A DNA stretch of 64,000 nt from Nitrospira sp. KM1 (lineage in GTDB: Bacteria > Nitrospirota > Nitrospiria > Nitrospirales > Nitrospiraceae), in assembly GCF_011405515.1 (NCBI RefSeq), contig NZ_AP022671.1, forward strand, positions 1,488,001-1,552,000, in the 5' to 3' direction. Below the pieces are notes generated by a model that saw only the letters and a program-made list of their open reading frames with translations, made no database searches and was not told the origin of the DNA. Below, one piece after another: positions 26,219 through 35,347 of this stretch. Within the stretch, counting starts at the first letter, position 1, and every line of letters begins with the position of its first letter. The position numbers and the translations under genes are program-made.

Positions 26219-27717
26219 TACGCCTTCAATTTGGTCAAGAGAGCTTCGGCCGTCTCCGATTGCTCAAAGAGATCACCCGTCAGTGACTCCGTTCCACGAA
26301 GCGGGTCCATGAGCGGCACTTTCTTGATCGCCGTATTTCCGACGTCGAAGAGCACGGAGGTCCAGCTTGCGCCATAAATCGACTTGGAAAATTTTCCGAC
26401 GCAGCGCCCTCGAAAATACGCCCGGGTCCCCGGAGGCGGGACGAACTCCGCCCTGGTCACCTCCACGTCCTGCACGATCCGTTCGATGAGATGCGACCGC
26501 TCCAGCGTGTAATACAGACCCTTGTCCGGACGGACGTCGTGATACTGGAGGTCCATCAGCCGGATGCGCGGATCATTCCAGCCGCAGCCTTTCCGTTCCA
26601 TGTAGGATTCCATCATGTGCCGTTTGGCCACCCAATCCAGCTCCTGCACGAGCGTATGGGGATCGCGCTCCAATTTATCCAACACGTCCTCCCATCGGAC
26701 CAAAATATCCTTCGTGACCTGATTCAAATCGCGGCACGAGTAAAAGTCCATCGCCGCTCTCAGATACGCCCGCTGAATCTCCACCGCCGTGATCGACCGG
26801 CCTCCGGAGAGCCTGAGGGACTCCTTCATCGTCAGATCGCGAGAGACCTGCTTCATGGAACGCACGGGGTCGTCCAGATCGATCTCAGGAACGGGTGCGC
26901 CGGCTTCGATGAGGTCCAGTACGATGCCCAGCGTCCCGACTTTGAGATATGTGGACACCTCCGACATATTGGCATCGCCGACGATGACGTGAAGCCGCCG
27001 GTACCGACCGTAGTCCGAATGCGGTTCATCGCGCGAATTGACGATGGGCCGCTTGACCATGGTGTTGAGATCGACCAGGCATTCGAAGAAATCCGCGCGC
27101 TGGGAGATTTGATAGTCGGCGTGGGCGGTCTGGTTCTCGGCGCCCACTTTGCCCGCGCCCGCATAGATGGCGCGGGTGACGAAGAACGGGGCCAGCAGTT
27201 TCACGAGTCGTTCGAACGGCACCGACCGCGACACGAGATAGTTCTCGTGATACCCGTAGCTGTTGCCTTTTCCGTCCGAGTTGTTTTTGTAGAGCACGAA
27301 CTGTTCACGCCCGCGGTCTTTCGTCATGGCCTCCAGGCACTGGACCAGGATTCGTTCGGCGACGCGCTCGAACGCGACGATCTCCCTCGGGCTGGTGCAT
27401 TCCGGCGTGGAATATTCCGGGTGCGCGCCGTCGACATAGAGGCGCCCGCCATTGGCGAGCACCTTGTTGAGCTGGCGATTGTAGTCGGGGTTGGGCCGTT
27501 CGCGTTCGCCGTCGACTTCGAAGCCGCGCGCATCGAGAAGCGGATTCTCGTTCTCGTAGTCCCACACCGCGTGCGGAACCGAGATCCCGGGGTAGTACGC
27601 GATGACGGCGAGCGAGTTGGCGATGGGATCCACCGCCGCGGCATCGCGGGACGCGATGCCGAATTCCGTCTCCGTTCCCAATACGCGAGGAATGGTAGGA
27701 GCGTTAGCGTCCGGCAT
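26218..27717 (-). CDS. dop: Depupylase/deamidase Dop
   Basis: The start is ATG 27717 (MPDANAPTIPRVLGTETEFG), 10 bp after the mpa stop. A longer frame would run back into mpa. The 499-residue protein has the Dop signature VLGTETEFGI and shares with PafA the segments HPEYSTPECTSPREIVAFER and NNSDGKGNSYGYHENYLVSR. Dop removes Pup from substrates and, where Pup ends in Gln, deamidates it. Dop and PafA in one operon imply a reversible pupylation cycle. Confidence 0.92.
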   Translation of the reverse strand: MPDANAPTIPRVLGTETEFGIASRDAAAVDPIANSLAVIAYYPGISVPHAVWDYENENPLLDARGFEVDGERERPNPDYNRQLNKVLANGGRLYVDGAHPEYSTPECTSPREIVAFERVAERILVQCLEAMTKDRGREQFVLYKNNSDGKGNSYGYHENYLVSRSVPFERLVKLLAPFFVTRAIYAGAGKVGAENQTAHADYQISQRADFFECLVDLNTMVKRPIVNSRDEPHSDYGRYRRLHVIVGDANMSEVSTYLKVGTLGIVLDLIEAGAPVPEIDLDDPVRSMKQVSRDLTMKESLRLSGGRSITAVEIQRAYLRAAMDFYSCRDLNQVTKDILVRWEDVLDKLERDPHTLVQELDWVAKRHMMESYMERKGCGWNDPRIRLMDLQYHDVRPDKGLYYTLERSHLIERIVQDVEVTRAEFVPPPGTRAYFRGRCVGKFSKSIYGASWTSVLFDVGNTAIKKVPLMDPLRGTESLTGDLFEQSETAEALLTKLKA

Positions 27718-27727
27718 GGAATACTGG

Positions 27728-29497
27728 CTAGAGATAGTGACCTGTCGTGACGGTTTCGATCTGACGGGAATCGGTCGGGCCGCCGCTGATGGTCCGAAGA
27801 TGCACGATCTTCTCGCCTTTCTTTCCCGCGACTTTGGCCCAGTCGTCCGGATTCGTCGTGTTCGGCAAGTCCTCGTGTTCCTTGAATTCTTCACGAATGG
27901 CCCGGATCAGATCTTCGGATCGCAGACCATGACCTTCATTGGCGATCGCCCGTTTGACCGCGTATTTTTTCGCCCGGGATACAATACCCTCGATCAATGC
28001 TCCGCTGGCGAAATCCTTAAAGTAGAGAATCTCCTTTTCGCCGTTGGCATAGGTGACTTCGATGAACTTGTTCTCTTCGGAGGCGGCGTACATCGCCTCG
28101 ACGGTGCGATCGATGAGATGTTCCACGAACGGTTTCGGGTCATCCCCGTACGGTTTCAGCTCCTCGGCGGCAAACGGCAGATCGATGCCCACGTACTTGG
28201 AGAAAATATCCTTGGCGGCGGTGGAATCAGGACGCCCGACCTTGACCTTCACATCCAACCGGCCGGCACGAAGGACGGCGGGATCGATCAAATCCTGCCG
28301 GTTGCTCGCGCCGATCACGATGACGTTGCGCAAACTCTCCACTCCGTCGATTTCCGACAGGAATTGCGGCACGATCGTGGATTCGATGTCGGAGGAAATC
28401 CCGGTCCCCCGCGTGCGGAAGAGCGCATCCATCTCATCGAAAAATACGATCACGGGGTTGCCTTCGGCCGCCCGCTCCTTCGCCTTCTTGAACACTTCCC
28501 TGACCTGACGTTCCGATTCTCCGACATACTTGTTGAGCAGCTCGGGACCCTTCACGTGCAGGAAATAACTGCGCACTTCTTTCCCGGTCAGGTGCCCCAG
28601 CTTCTTGGCAATCGAGTTGGCGACCGCTTTCGCGATCAGCGTCTTTCCGCAGCCGGGCGGACCGTACAACAGCACGCCCTTGGGCGCGCTCAGCTGGAAC
28701 TGCGAAAAGAGTTTGGGATGCAGGAACGGCAACTCCACCGCATCGCGCACCTGCTCGAGCTCGCGCTGGAGGCCGCCGATTCGGGCGTAATCGACATCAG
28801 GCACTTCCTCGAGTACGAGCTCTTCGGCCTCGGATTTCGGCAGCTTTTCGATGACACACCCGGATCGCTGGTCGTACAACAAATGATCGCCGACACTGAG
28901 GCGCTCGAGCAGCAATGGGTCGCCGAGTTCCGCCACTTTTTCCTCGTCGAACCGCAGTGTGACGAGTACACGGTTGCCTTCCAGGAGGTCCTTCAGGCGG
29001 ACAACCTCACCCTGCACATCGAATCCCTTGGTCTCGATCACGTTGAGCGCCTCGTTCAGAATCAATTCCTGCCCTTTTCGCAGGTCCTTCCCATTGATGG
29101 ACGGATGCACGCTGACCTTCATCTTGCGGCCGGAGACGAAGACGTTCCCCGTCCCATCCTGATTCAGGCTGGAGAATATGGCATAGGTAGACGGGGGAGC
29201 GGTCAGCTTTTCGACTTCTGCGCGCAGGGCCTCGATCTGCGCCTTGGCTTCCTGCAGAGTCGAGACCAACTTTTCGTTCTGCTTATTGGCCTGGTCGAGC
29301 TGGTAGCGTGATTGGTAGAGCCGACGGATTTCTTCTTCCATCGACTGGATCTGCACGCGGAGTTTTTCCGCTTCTCTCACGTGTTCATCGTTTCGAGGTG
29401 TCACGTCCGCTTCTCCCTCAGACAGCCGCTTCGTAAGACTCTTCACGGAATCTCGGAGGGACCGGAGTCGGCTTGGACTGCCTTTCTTCTCAGCCAT
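27728..29497 (-). CDS. mpa: Proteasomal AAA ATPase Mpa/ARC
   Basis: The 589-residue protein has an N-terminal coiled coil (about residues 40-100, which in this family binds Pup), OB-type domains, one AAA module with Walker A GPPGCGKT near residue 277 and Walker B VIVFFDEMDALF, and a C-terminus ending GHYL. The hydrophobic-Tyr-X end matches the gate-opening tail that inserts into the alpha ring. It unfolds tagged proteins and feeds them to PrcBA. It has its own promoter after thiE. GGTGGAG stands 4 nt before the ATG. Confidence 0.95.
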   Translation of the reverse strand: MAEKKGSPSRLRSLRDSVKSLTKRLSEGEADVTPRNDEHVREAEKLRVQIQSMEEEIRRLYQSRYQLDQANKQNEKLVSTLQEAKAQIEALRAEVEKLTAPPSTYAIFSSLNQDGTGNVFVSGRKMKVSVHPSINGKDLRKGQELILNEALNVIETKGFDVQGEVVRLKDLLEGNRVLVTLRFDEEKVAELGDPLLLERLSVGDHLLYDQRSGCVIEKLPKSEAEELVLEEVPDVDYARIGGLQRELEQVRDAVELPFLHPKLFSQFQLSAPKGVLLYGPPGCGKTLIAKAVANSIAKKLGHLTGKEVRSYFLHVKGPELLNKYVGESERQVREVFKKAKERAAEGNPVIVFFDEMDALFRTRGTGISSDIESTIVPQFLSEIDGVESLRNVIVIGASNRQDLIDPAVLRAGRLDVKVKVGRPDSTAAKDIFSKYVGIDLPFAAEELKPYGDDPKPFVEHLIDRTVEAMYAASEENKFIEVTYANGEKEILYFKDFASGALIEGIVSRAKKYAVKRAIANEGHGLRSEDLIRAIREEFKEHEDLPNTTNPDDWAKVAGKKGEKIVHLRTISGGPTDSRQIETVTTGHYL

Positions 29498-29557
29498 GGT
29501 GCTCCACCGGGTGAAGGCGAAAACCCTTGTCAGCGCACAACGTCCAAGTCTTTTCGG

Positions 29558-29586
29558 ATTCTATCATCCGATATTTTCACGGTCAA
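29558..29586 (-). promoter_or_regulatory. Sigma70-type promoter of the proteasome operon
   Basis: On the minus strand TTGACC (29586-29581) and TAGAAT (29563-29558) are 17 bp apart, in the gap between thiE and mpa. Transcription would start near 29551 and leave a leader of about 54 nt. This allows the operon to be expressed apart from the thiamine genes. Confidence 0.65.
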
Positions 29587-29601
29587 CAGGACGAGACGTT
29601 C

Positions 29602-30255
29602 TCACGCGCGTGCGTCGCGTGACTCATGCGCTCGCGACAATGCGTTCAAGAGTTCGTGAGTCCGACGTTTCACATCGGCCGCCGACAGAATCGCCGAGAT
29701 GACCGCCACACCGAATGCGCCGGCAGCGCAGACATCGCGAACGCGGTCGACGGTGATTCCACCGATCCCGACGATCGGCCGCTGCACAAGTTTGCAGGCC
29801 TCTTCCAACCGGCGCAGACCGAGCGGCGGGCCGAAGGCCGCTTTCGACGGCGTCTCGTAGAGCGGGCCGAATATGATGTAGTCCGCGCCTTCCGCATCGG
29901 CCTTCATGGCTTCCTCCACTGAATGAACGGAGATGCCGAGCAGGCGGTCGGGACCGAGCAGGCGGCGTGCGACCGTCAGCGGAAAACTGTCGCTTCTCAG
30001 GTGCACGCCGGCCCGTTCGACCGCCAGCGCGACATCGATTCGATCGTTGATGAGAAGCGGATGTGCGTCCCGAGTGGACCACGCGGCCAGCTCGCGCGCA
30101 ATCGCGAGGAGCGCGCCGCCGGAAAGATCACGCTCCCGCACCTGCACGGCGAAGGGGCCGGCCCGCGCGGCCTGCTCCAACACCATTCCCAACGGCCGCC
30201 CCATTGTTTGATGGCGGTCGGTCACGACAAGGAGGCGTGAGGCAAGCTGAGGCAT
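29602..30255 (-). CDS. thiE: Thiamine-phosphate synthase
   Basis: The 217-residue TIM-barrel protein has RLLVVTDRHQTMGRPLGMVL at the N-terminus, QVRERDLSG, LLINDRIDVALA, GISVHSVEEAMKADAEGADY and the C-terminal GIGGI phosphate-binding loop. It couples hydroxymethylpyrimidine diphosphate with the thiazole phosphate made by ThiG to form thiamine phosphate. It lies 30 bp after thiG. A TenI-type thiazole tautomerase is a related alternative, but the intact phosphate and DPP-binding motifs favour ThiE. Confidence 0.88.
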   Translation of the reverse strand: MPQLASRLLVVTDRHQTMGRPLGMVLEQAARAGPFAVQVRERDLSGGALLAIARELAAWSTRDAHPLLINDRIDVALAVERAGVHLRSDSFPLTVARRLLGPDRLLGISVHSVEEAMKADAEGADYIIFGPLYETPSKAAFGPPLGLRRLEEACKLVQRPIVGIGGITVDRVRDVCAAGAFGVAVISAILSAADVKRRTHELLNALSRAHESRDARA

Positions 30256-30285
30256 GAAGCGACGCGCGCCGCAGATGCGATGCGA

Positions 30286-31068
30286 TCAGAGCATCCCTTC
30301 GATGGGGCTGCTGGCCGTGGCATATAACTTCCGGGGAATTCTCCCCGCCTTATAGGCCAGACGACCCGCGGAAACCGCATACTTCATGGCTTCGGCCATG
30401 GCGATGGGATCTTGCGCGCCGGCGATCGCGGTATTCATCAGCACCGCGTCGGCTCCATATTCCATCGCCAACGCGGCATCCGATGCCGTGCCGACACCCG
30501 CATCGACGATGATGGGAACCTTCACGGTTTCCATGATGATCTTCAGATTGTAGGGATTGCGAATCCCAAGGCCCGAGCCGATGGGAGCGGCCAGCGGCAT
30601 CACCGCCGGACAGCCGATGTCCACCAGTTTCTTGGCGACGATGGGATCGTCGTTGGTATAGGGAAGGACCACGAACCCTTCCTTGATCAAAATCTTGGCG
30701 GCTTCGATCAGGCCGGCGGTATCCGGAAACAAGGTGCGTTCGTCGCCGAGGACCTCCAGCTTGACCAGGTCGGAAATGCCGGCCGCACGAGCAAGACGGG
30801 CATACCGGACGGCGTCTTCCACTGTATAGCATCCGGCCGTATTCGGAAGAATCACGTATTGTTTCGGATCGATGTAATCGAGCAGGTTCTCGCGCGAGCG
30901 ATCGGTGATGTTGACACGCCGCACGGCGACCGTCACGACATCGGCTCCCGATACCTCGATGGCCTTCTTGGTTTCAGCGAAATCCTTATACTTTCCGGTC
31001 CCGACCCAGAGTCGGGATTTGAACTCGCGCCCGGCTATGATCAACCGATCGTCATACATGACTGCCAA
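30286..31068 (-). CDS. thiG: Thiazole synthase
   Basis: The 260-residue protein has the ThiG signature: [20 protein letters not shown] with the Schiff-base lysine expected later in the barrel, [10 protein letters not shown], and [20 protein letters not shown] near the C-terminus. It builds the thiazole phosphate from DXP, a glycine-derived imine and ThiS thiocarboxylate. It overlaps the thiS 3' end by 17 bp. MYDDRL at 31059 is an alternative start. Confidence 0.95.
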   Translation of the reverse strand: MAVMYDDRLIIAGREFKSRLWVGTGKYKDFAETKKAIEVSGADVVTVAVRRVNITDRSRENLLDYIDPKQYVILPNTAGCYTVEDAVRYARLARAAGISDLVKLEVLGDERTLFPDTAGLIEAAKILIKEGFVVLPYTNDDPIVAKKLVDIGCPAVMPLAAPIGSGLGIRNPYNLKIIMETVKVPIIVDAGVGTASDAALAMEYGADAVLMNTAIAGAQDPIAMAEAMKYAVSAGRLAYKAGRIPRKLYATASSPIEGML

Positions 31069-31309
31069 CCTCCTCCGCGACGTCCGGTCCGGACTGCGCG
31101 CCGCCGCCGATAAAGCTCATAATCTCCACACGATCTCCCTCGTGGAGCGCTCGGACGTCGAAGTCGCTTTTTTCCAGAATGTCCAAATTCAGTTCGACCG
31201 CGACCCGCTCGGTGGAAATCGCCAACTCCCGGAGCAACTCGCCGACCGTTCCGCCAGGCCGAAAGGTCCGAGGCTCGCCATTGACTTGGATGTGTATCGC
31301 CTCGGCCAT
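31052..31309 (-). CDS. thiS: Sulfur carrier protein ThiS, with C-terminal extension
   Basis: The 85-residue protein is a ubiquitin-fold carrier: [20 protein letters not shown], then [15 protein letters not shown] and [10 protein letters not shown]. ThiS normally ends in Gly-Gly, which is adenylated and turned into a thiocarboxylate. Here about 15 residues ([15 protein letters not shown]) follow the glycines, and the gene overlaps thiG. Either the tail is removed by a protease or the 3' end differs from usual. A promoter ends 6 nt before the ATG, leaving no leader and no room for a TPP riboswitch. Confidence 0.88.
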   Translation of the reverse strand: MAEAIHIQVNGEPRTFRPGGTVGELLRELAISTERVAVELNLDILEKSDFDVRALHEGDRVEIMSFIGGGAQSGPDVAEEVGSHV

Positions 31310-31315
31310 GGCTTC

Positions 31316-31345
31316 ATCCTAGGGAACCCCAAATCCCATTGTCAA
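31316..31345 (-). promoter_or_regulatory. Promoter for thiS-thiG-thiE, giving a leaderless mRNA
   Basis: On the minus strand TTGACA (31345-31340) and TAGGAT (31321-31316) are 18 bp apart. Six bases separate the -10 box from the thiS ATG at 31309. No Shine-Dalgarno sequence is seen. Confidence 0.6.
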
Positions 31346-31395
31346 CAAAGCCACTCTTGCGTCTCTTCATATGAGAACGTCAGAATGTCGCACAC

Positions 31396-31890
31396 ATGTC
31401 GGCACCGGAAACCAATCAGGCCGTGGCCTCGCTGTTCCGCTCGATCGCGGAACTCCTGGCCGCTCAACGAGCCAATCCTTATCGGGTCCGCGCCTATCGG
31501 CGGGCGGCCGATTCGTTACTGGCCCTGGATGAGGATATCAACACGATCGCCGCGAGACAGGCGCTGCATGAGATCGAAGGCATCGGCACAGATCTGTCGG
31601 AAAAAATTCTGGAGTACCTGCGCACCGGAGGGATTCAGATGCACGAGTCGCTGAAAACTCCGCTGCCCGACCATATTCGAGATTGGACTCAGTTGCCGGG
31701 GTTGACCATATCCCTGGTGTCTTATCTGTATGCACGCCTGGGGATCACCACCCTGGAAAGCCTTGAACAACTCGTCCGATCGCACATGCTCCGCACCGTG
31801 CCCGGATTCACGGGCGGAGAGGAAGAATTACTCCGGGCGATTGCAACGCTGAAGGAACGAGCCTCCGCTAAGCAGGCCGAAGCTCCTTGA
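31396..31890 (+). CDS. PolX N-terminal-like helix-hairpin-helix protein without polymerase domain
   Basis: The 164-residue protein starts like the N-terminal domain of bacterial DNA polymerase X: NQAVASLFRSIAELLAAQRA with NPYRVRAYRRAADSLLAL and an HhH loop IEGIGTDLSEKILEYL. A second HhH-like part follows (LPGLTISLVSYLYARLGITT). The nucleotidyltransferase and PHP domains of PolX are absent and the protein ends naturally. It may bind DNA ends or gaps. A weak promoter (TTGCGT/CAGAAT) ends 9 nt before the start. Its 3' end overlaps convergent ctpA by 23 bp. Confidence 0.8.
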   Translation: MSAPETNQAVASLFRSIAELLAAQRANPYRVRAYRRAADSLLALDEDINTIAARQALHEIEGIGTDLSEKILEYLRTGGIQMHESLKTPLPDHIRDWTQLPGLTISLVSYLYARLGITTLESLEQLVRSHMLRTVPGFTGGEEELLRAIATLKERASAKQAEAP

Positions 31891-33232
31891 AAATTTTCCA
31901 GGTTTTCAACAGCTCCACCGCCTTTTGCAATTGAACATCCTGTTCCAACGAAGGATCTCCGGCGGCATCGACCGGCAGGATCGATGGACCGGCTCCGTTT
32001 CTCGTGGCATCATCGGAGCCCTTTCCGTTGGCCGGCGCCTGATCCTTCCCCTGCGGGGCGGCTGCCGGCGGCTTTGCCGGCTTTGCTTCCGGTTCCTTTT
32101 CTCCAGGCTTCCCTTCCGCTTTCGCGACGACGGCATTCTGCTGCTTCACGACGATGTCGGGTGTGATGCCGGTCGATTGGATGGACCGTCCCTTGGGCGT
32201 GTAGTACTTGGCCGTCGTCAGACGCAGCCCGGACCCATCACCCAACGGAAGAATCGTCTGCACCGATCCTTTGCCGAACGACGTGGTACCGACGATCACC
32301 GCCCGTCCATAGTCTTGCAGCGCCCCCGCGACAATTTCCGATGCGCTGGCCGATCCCTCATTGACCAGCACGATCATCGGTGAATCGTCCATTTGGTCCT
32401 TGCCCTTGGCAAACCATTCATCCTTCTTGCTTTCGCGCCCTTTCGTGTAGACCACGAGCTTGCCGTTCGGCAGGAACTGCTCGGATACTTCCACCGCCGC
32501 GGTCAGAAGACCGCCCGGATTGTTTCGGAGATCGAGAATCGTCGACTGCAGCTTTTGTTCCTTGAACTGCTTGAGCACCCGGCTCAGATCTCTCCCCGTG
32601 GCCTCCTGGAACTGCGTCAACCGAACGTAGCCGATGTTCTCCAACACCTTCGACTTCACGCTCTCGATCTTGATCGTGTCCCTGACGAGCGTGAACTGCA
32701 GCGGGTCGGCGGTTCCTTCGCGCTGAATCGTCAAGTTGACCTTCGTCCCTTTCGGCCCGCGCATTTTTTGCACCGCGTCCATGAGCGTCAGGTCCTTCGT
32801 CGTCTCGTCATTGACTTTCGTGATGTAGTCTCCGGCCTTGATGCCCGCTCGATACGCCGGCGTGCCTTCGATCGGCGCAATGACGGCCAGCCTGTTTTCC
32901 TTCACGCCGATTTGGATGCCGACCCCGCCAAACTCGCCTTTGGTTTCCACCTGCATTTCCTTATACATTTCAGCAGTCATGTAGGCAGAGTGAGGATCCA
33001 GCGTGGACAACATTCCGCGTATCGCGCCCTGAACCAGGTCTTTCACCTTGGTGTCGTCGACATAGTTCTTCTGAACCTGGGTCAAGACTTCAGAGAATGT
33101 CTTCAGCTCTTCGTAGCTCTCCGTCGCGTGACCTGTGTGCTCCCATCCCTTCCCGATGAGGACGCCGAATACAAGAGCCAGCACGATGACAGGGCCTACC
33201 ATCCAGAATCGCCGTCGCGGAGACTGTTCCAT
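31868..33232 (-). CDS. ctpA: Carboxyl-terminal processing protease (S41)
   Basis: The 454-residue protein has one N-terminal membrane segment (residues 12-27), a PDZ domain (about 100-180, starting GEFGGVGIQIG) and the S41 catalytic core with S296 in NEGSASASEI and K321 in TSFGKGS, 25 residues apart as in E. coli Prc. It cleaves C-termini of periplasmic proteins. A Pro/Ala/Lys-rich linker (about 365-410) is unusual. It is the last gene of the ffh-ctpA series, next to envC, so a role in regulating peptidoglycan hydrolases is plausible. Confidence 0.95.
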   Translation of the reverse strand: MEQSPRRRFWMVGPVIVLALVFGVLIGKGWEHTGHATESYEELKTFSEVLTQVQKNYVDDTKVKDLVQGAIRGMLSTLDPHSAYMTAEMYKEMQVETKGEFGGVGIQIGVKENRLAVIAPIEGTPAYRAGIKAGDYITKVNDETTKDLTLMDAVQKMRGPKGTKVNLTIQREGTADPLQFTLVRDTIKIESVKSKVLENIGYVRLTQFQEATGRDLSRVLKQFKEQKLQSTILDLRNNPGGLLTAAVEVSEQFLPNGKLVVYTKGRESKKDEWFAKGKDQMDDSPMIVLVNEGSASASEIVAGALQDYGRAVIVGTTSFGKGSVQTILPLGDGSGLRLTTAKYYTPKGRSIQSTGITPDIVVKQQNAVVAKAEGKPGEKEPEAKPAKPPAAAPQGKDQAPANGKGSDDATRNGAGPSILPVDAAGDPSLEQDVQLQKAVELLKTWKIFKELRPA

Positions 33233-33263
33233 TGTATGTTCCTTTCGCCTGCCGTCTCGTTCG

Positions 33264-34451
33264 CTATCGTCTTGCCAACCATTGCAGGGGGTCTACCGGC
33301 TCCGCCCCCTGCCGCAACTCAAAGTATAAAGTATTTTCACCGGTCATGCCCGTATCCCCCGTTTCCCCGATCGGTTGTGTGGCGTCCACGCGGGCGCCGA
33401 CCGATGCCAGAATCTTCGAGGCATGCGCATAGAGCGAGAAAAACCCATTGGCATGATCCACAATTATAACGAGTCCGTATCCTTTCAACCAGTCTGCATA
33501 GACGACCGTGCCGGACATGACCGCCTTGATCGCGCTGCCTTCCGCGGCTTTGATCTCGATGCCTTTCCGCTGGACGTATGTGTTGAACGTCGGATGTTTC
33601 TGGCGCCCGAAATAGGAAATGACGGTCCCGTCGGCCGGCCACGGCAGACCGCCTTTGACCCCTTTGGGAATCGATGCGCCACTGGGCGGCTTGGCCATTG
33701 CCGCCCGACGCCGATTTTCAAGCTCGCGCAACAATCCGTCGACTCGCGACGCGGACTTCTCCAATTCCTGCAGCGCCCGGTCGCTGGATTCCTTCTCATG
33801 CGTGATCTTGGTGAGATAGGTTCGTTTCTCCTTCTTCACTGTCTTGATTTCTTCCAGCTGCTTCTCCGTGCCGCGCTTGTAAGCCAGCATACCGACCCGC
33901 GCCACTTCACGCTGGCGCTCGGCCTGCTCCATGTTCCTTACGTCGCTGCGGAACCCCTCCATGAGGTCGTAGTCCCTTTCGGACACGGCAGAGAGATATT
34001 GGAGTCGCCGCTGAAAGTCACCATAGGAGTCCGATGCCAGGAGTGTTTTCCAGTAGCCAAAGCGCCCCTCCATGTACTGAACGCGCAGGCGAGCGAGGAT
34101 GGCATCCTGGCGTTGCCGAATGCTGTCCCGCAACTTCCCCACCTGCAGGTTGATGGACTCGATCTCCTGATCCTTTTTCTTCAACTTCCGGCTAATGTCT
34201 TGGTGGGACTGCCGCACCTTGATCATCCGTTCGTCCAGGCTCTGGATGCCCTGGAGCAGAGAGTCCCGTTTCTTTCCCGCTTCATCGGCCTGCTTGCGCT
34301 TTTCCTCGATCTGTCCCTTCAGCTGCTCCAGCGCTTTCCGTTCTTTTTCGATTTTGTCGCTGATCGAATCGGCCGCCACAGCCGCCGGGACGGCGGCACA
34401 GACCGTTGCCCACAGACAGACCGACACGGCGATTCGACGGTTCGGCATCAC
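33264..34451 (-). CDS. envC: EnvC-type murein hydrolase activator
   Basis: The 395-residue protein has a signal peptide (to about residue 26, AAVAADS), a long coiled coil (about 28-260) and a C-terminal LytM domain. The Zn-binding residues of active M23 enzymes are replaced (KGIEIKA instead of HxGxD, TLYFELR instead of LHFE), so it is probably an amidase activator as in EnvC. It overlaps ftsX by 4 bp, and FtsEX is the known transmembrane partner that drives EnvC at the septum. Confidence 0.92.
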   Translation of the reverse strand: MMPNRRIAVSVCLWATVCAAVPAAVAADSISDKIEKERKALEQLKGQIEEKRKQADEAGKKRDSLLQGIQSLDERMIKVRQSHQDISRKLKKKDQEIESINLQVGKLRDSIRQRQDAILARLRVQYMEGRFGYWKTLLASDSYGDFQRRLQYLSAVSERDYDLMEGFRSDVRNMEQAERQREVARVGMLAYKRGTEKQLEEIKTVKKEKRTYLTKITHEKESSDRALQELEKSASRVDGLLRELENRRRAAMAKPPSGASIPKGVKGGLPWPADGTVISYFGRQKHPTFNTYVQRKGIEIKAAEGSAIKAVMSGTVVYADWLKGYGLVIIVDHANGFFSLYAHASKILASVGARVDATQPIGETGDTGMTGENTLYFELRQGAEPVDPLQWLARR

Positions 34452-35347
34452 GCCTTGACCTCATCGAACCGGCGAAGCGAGACGAAGCTCCCCGCACACC
34501 CGAGCGCAATGCCGACGCCCACCAGGCCAAGGCAGGCGGAGGCGGGGAAAAACACGATCAGCTGGTCCAGGCTGCTCAATCGTCCTGTCGTTCGCATCTG
34601 CTGACGAAACAATTCAAAGAGAAATTTGAGCATCACGAGCGACAGGGCGCTTCCGAGCCCGCCCAATACGGCCCCTTCGAGAAGGTACGGGATGCGGATG
34701 AAGCTCGTGGTGGCTCCGATGAGCCGCAAAATCGCGATCTCATCCCGCCTGGCGAACAGCGTCAACCGAATCGTATTGGCGATGATCGTCACGGCGGCGG
34801 CGGAGAGGACGACACCAATGCCAATGGCCACGAGTTCGATCGACCTGATGACGATCGCTAATGCATCGATCCAATCCTGATTGTAATCGACTTTCGCCAC
34901 CCCTGAAAGCTCCCGGACTCGATCCGCCCAGCGCTTCACCGCTTCGGGAGATCGAAATGGCGGGCCCAAAGTTACCACGAACGAAGCGGGCAATGGATTC
35001 TGACCCAGCCCTTCAAGCAGATGAGACTCGGAGGGAAACTGCGCCTTGAACTCGCCCAATGCCTGATCTTTGGAAATGAAATGCATGGCCGAGACCGCAT
35101 GGTCTCCCCGTAAAGCCTTCTCGATCCCCGCCGTCGCTTCGGCCGAGAGCTGATCGTCGAGATACACCGCGATCTTGATATCGTCCTGTAGAGATCCGGC
35201 GGCCGCCCGCAGATTCACGAACAGCAACAGGAAGATGCCGACGCAGGCCAGTGTGAACGCGGACGTCAAGATGGCCACCATCGTCGTCGTGCGGTTCGTC
35301 CGCATGTTCGCCCAGGCCTCGTGCAGGACATATCCCACCGTCCTCAT
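34448..35347 (-). CDS. ftsX: Cell division protein FtsX
   Basis: The 299-residue protein has a cytosolic N-terminus, a first membrane segment (about residues 24-46), a periplasmic domain, and three further segments in a C-terminal FtsX/MacB-type domain with RDEIAILRLIGATTSFIRIP. FtsX passes the ATPase cycle of FtsE to periplasmic hydrolase activators. It overlaps ftsE and envC by 4 bp each. Confidence 0.95.
   Translation of the reverse strand: MRTVGYVLHEAWANMRTNRTTTMVAILTSAFTLACVGIFLLLFVNLRAAAGSLQDDIKIAVYLDDQLSAEATAGIEKALRGDHAVSAMHFISKDQALGEFKAQFPSESHLLEGLGQNPLPASFVVTLGPPFRSPEAVKRWADRVRELSGVAKVDYNQDWIDALAIVIRSIELVAIGIGVVLSAAAVTIIANTIRLTLFARRDEIAILRLIGATTSFIRIPYLLEGAVLGGLGSALSLVMLKFLFELFRQQMRTTGRLSSLDQLIVFFPASACLGLVGVGIALGCAGSFVSLRRFDEVKA

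Noticed and set aside
31310-31395. A TPP riboswitch before thiS
   Set aside because: The promoter lies directly against the start codon, and the short gap has none of the conserved TPP element sequences.
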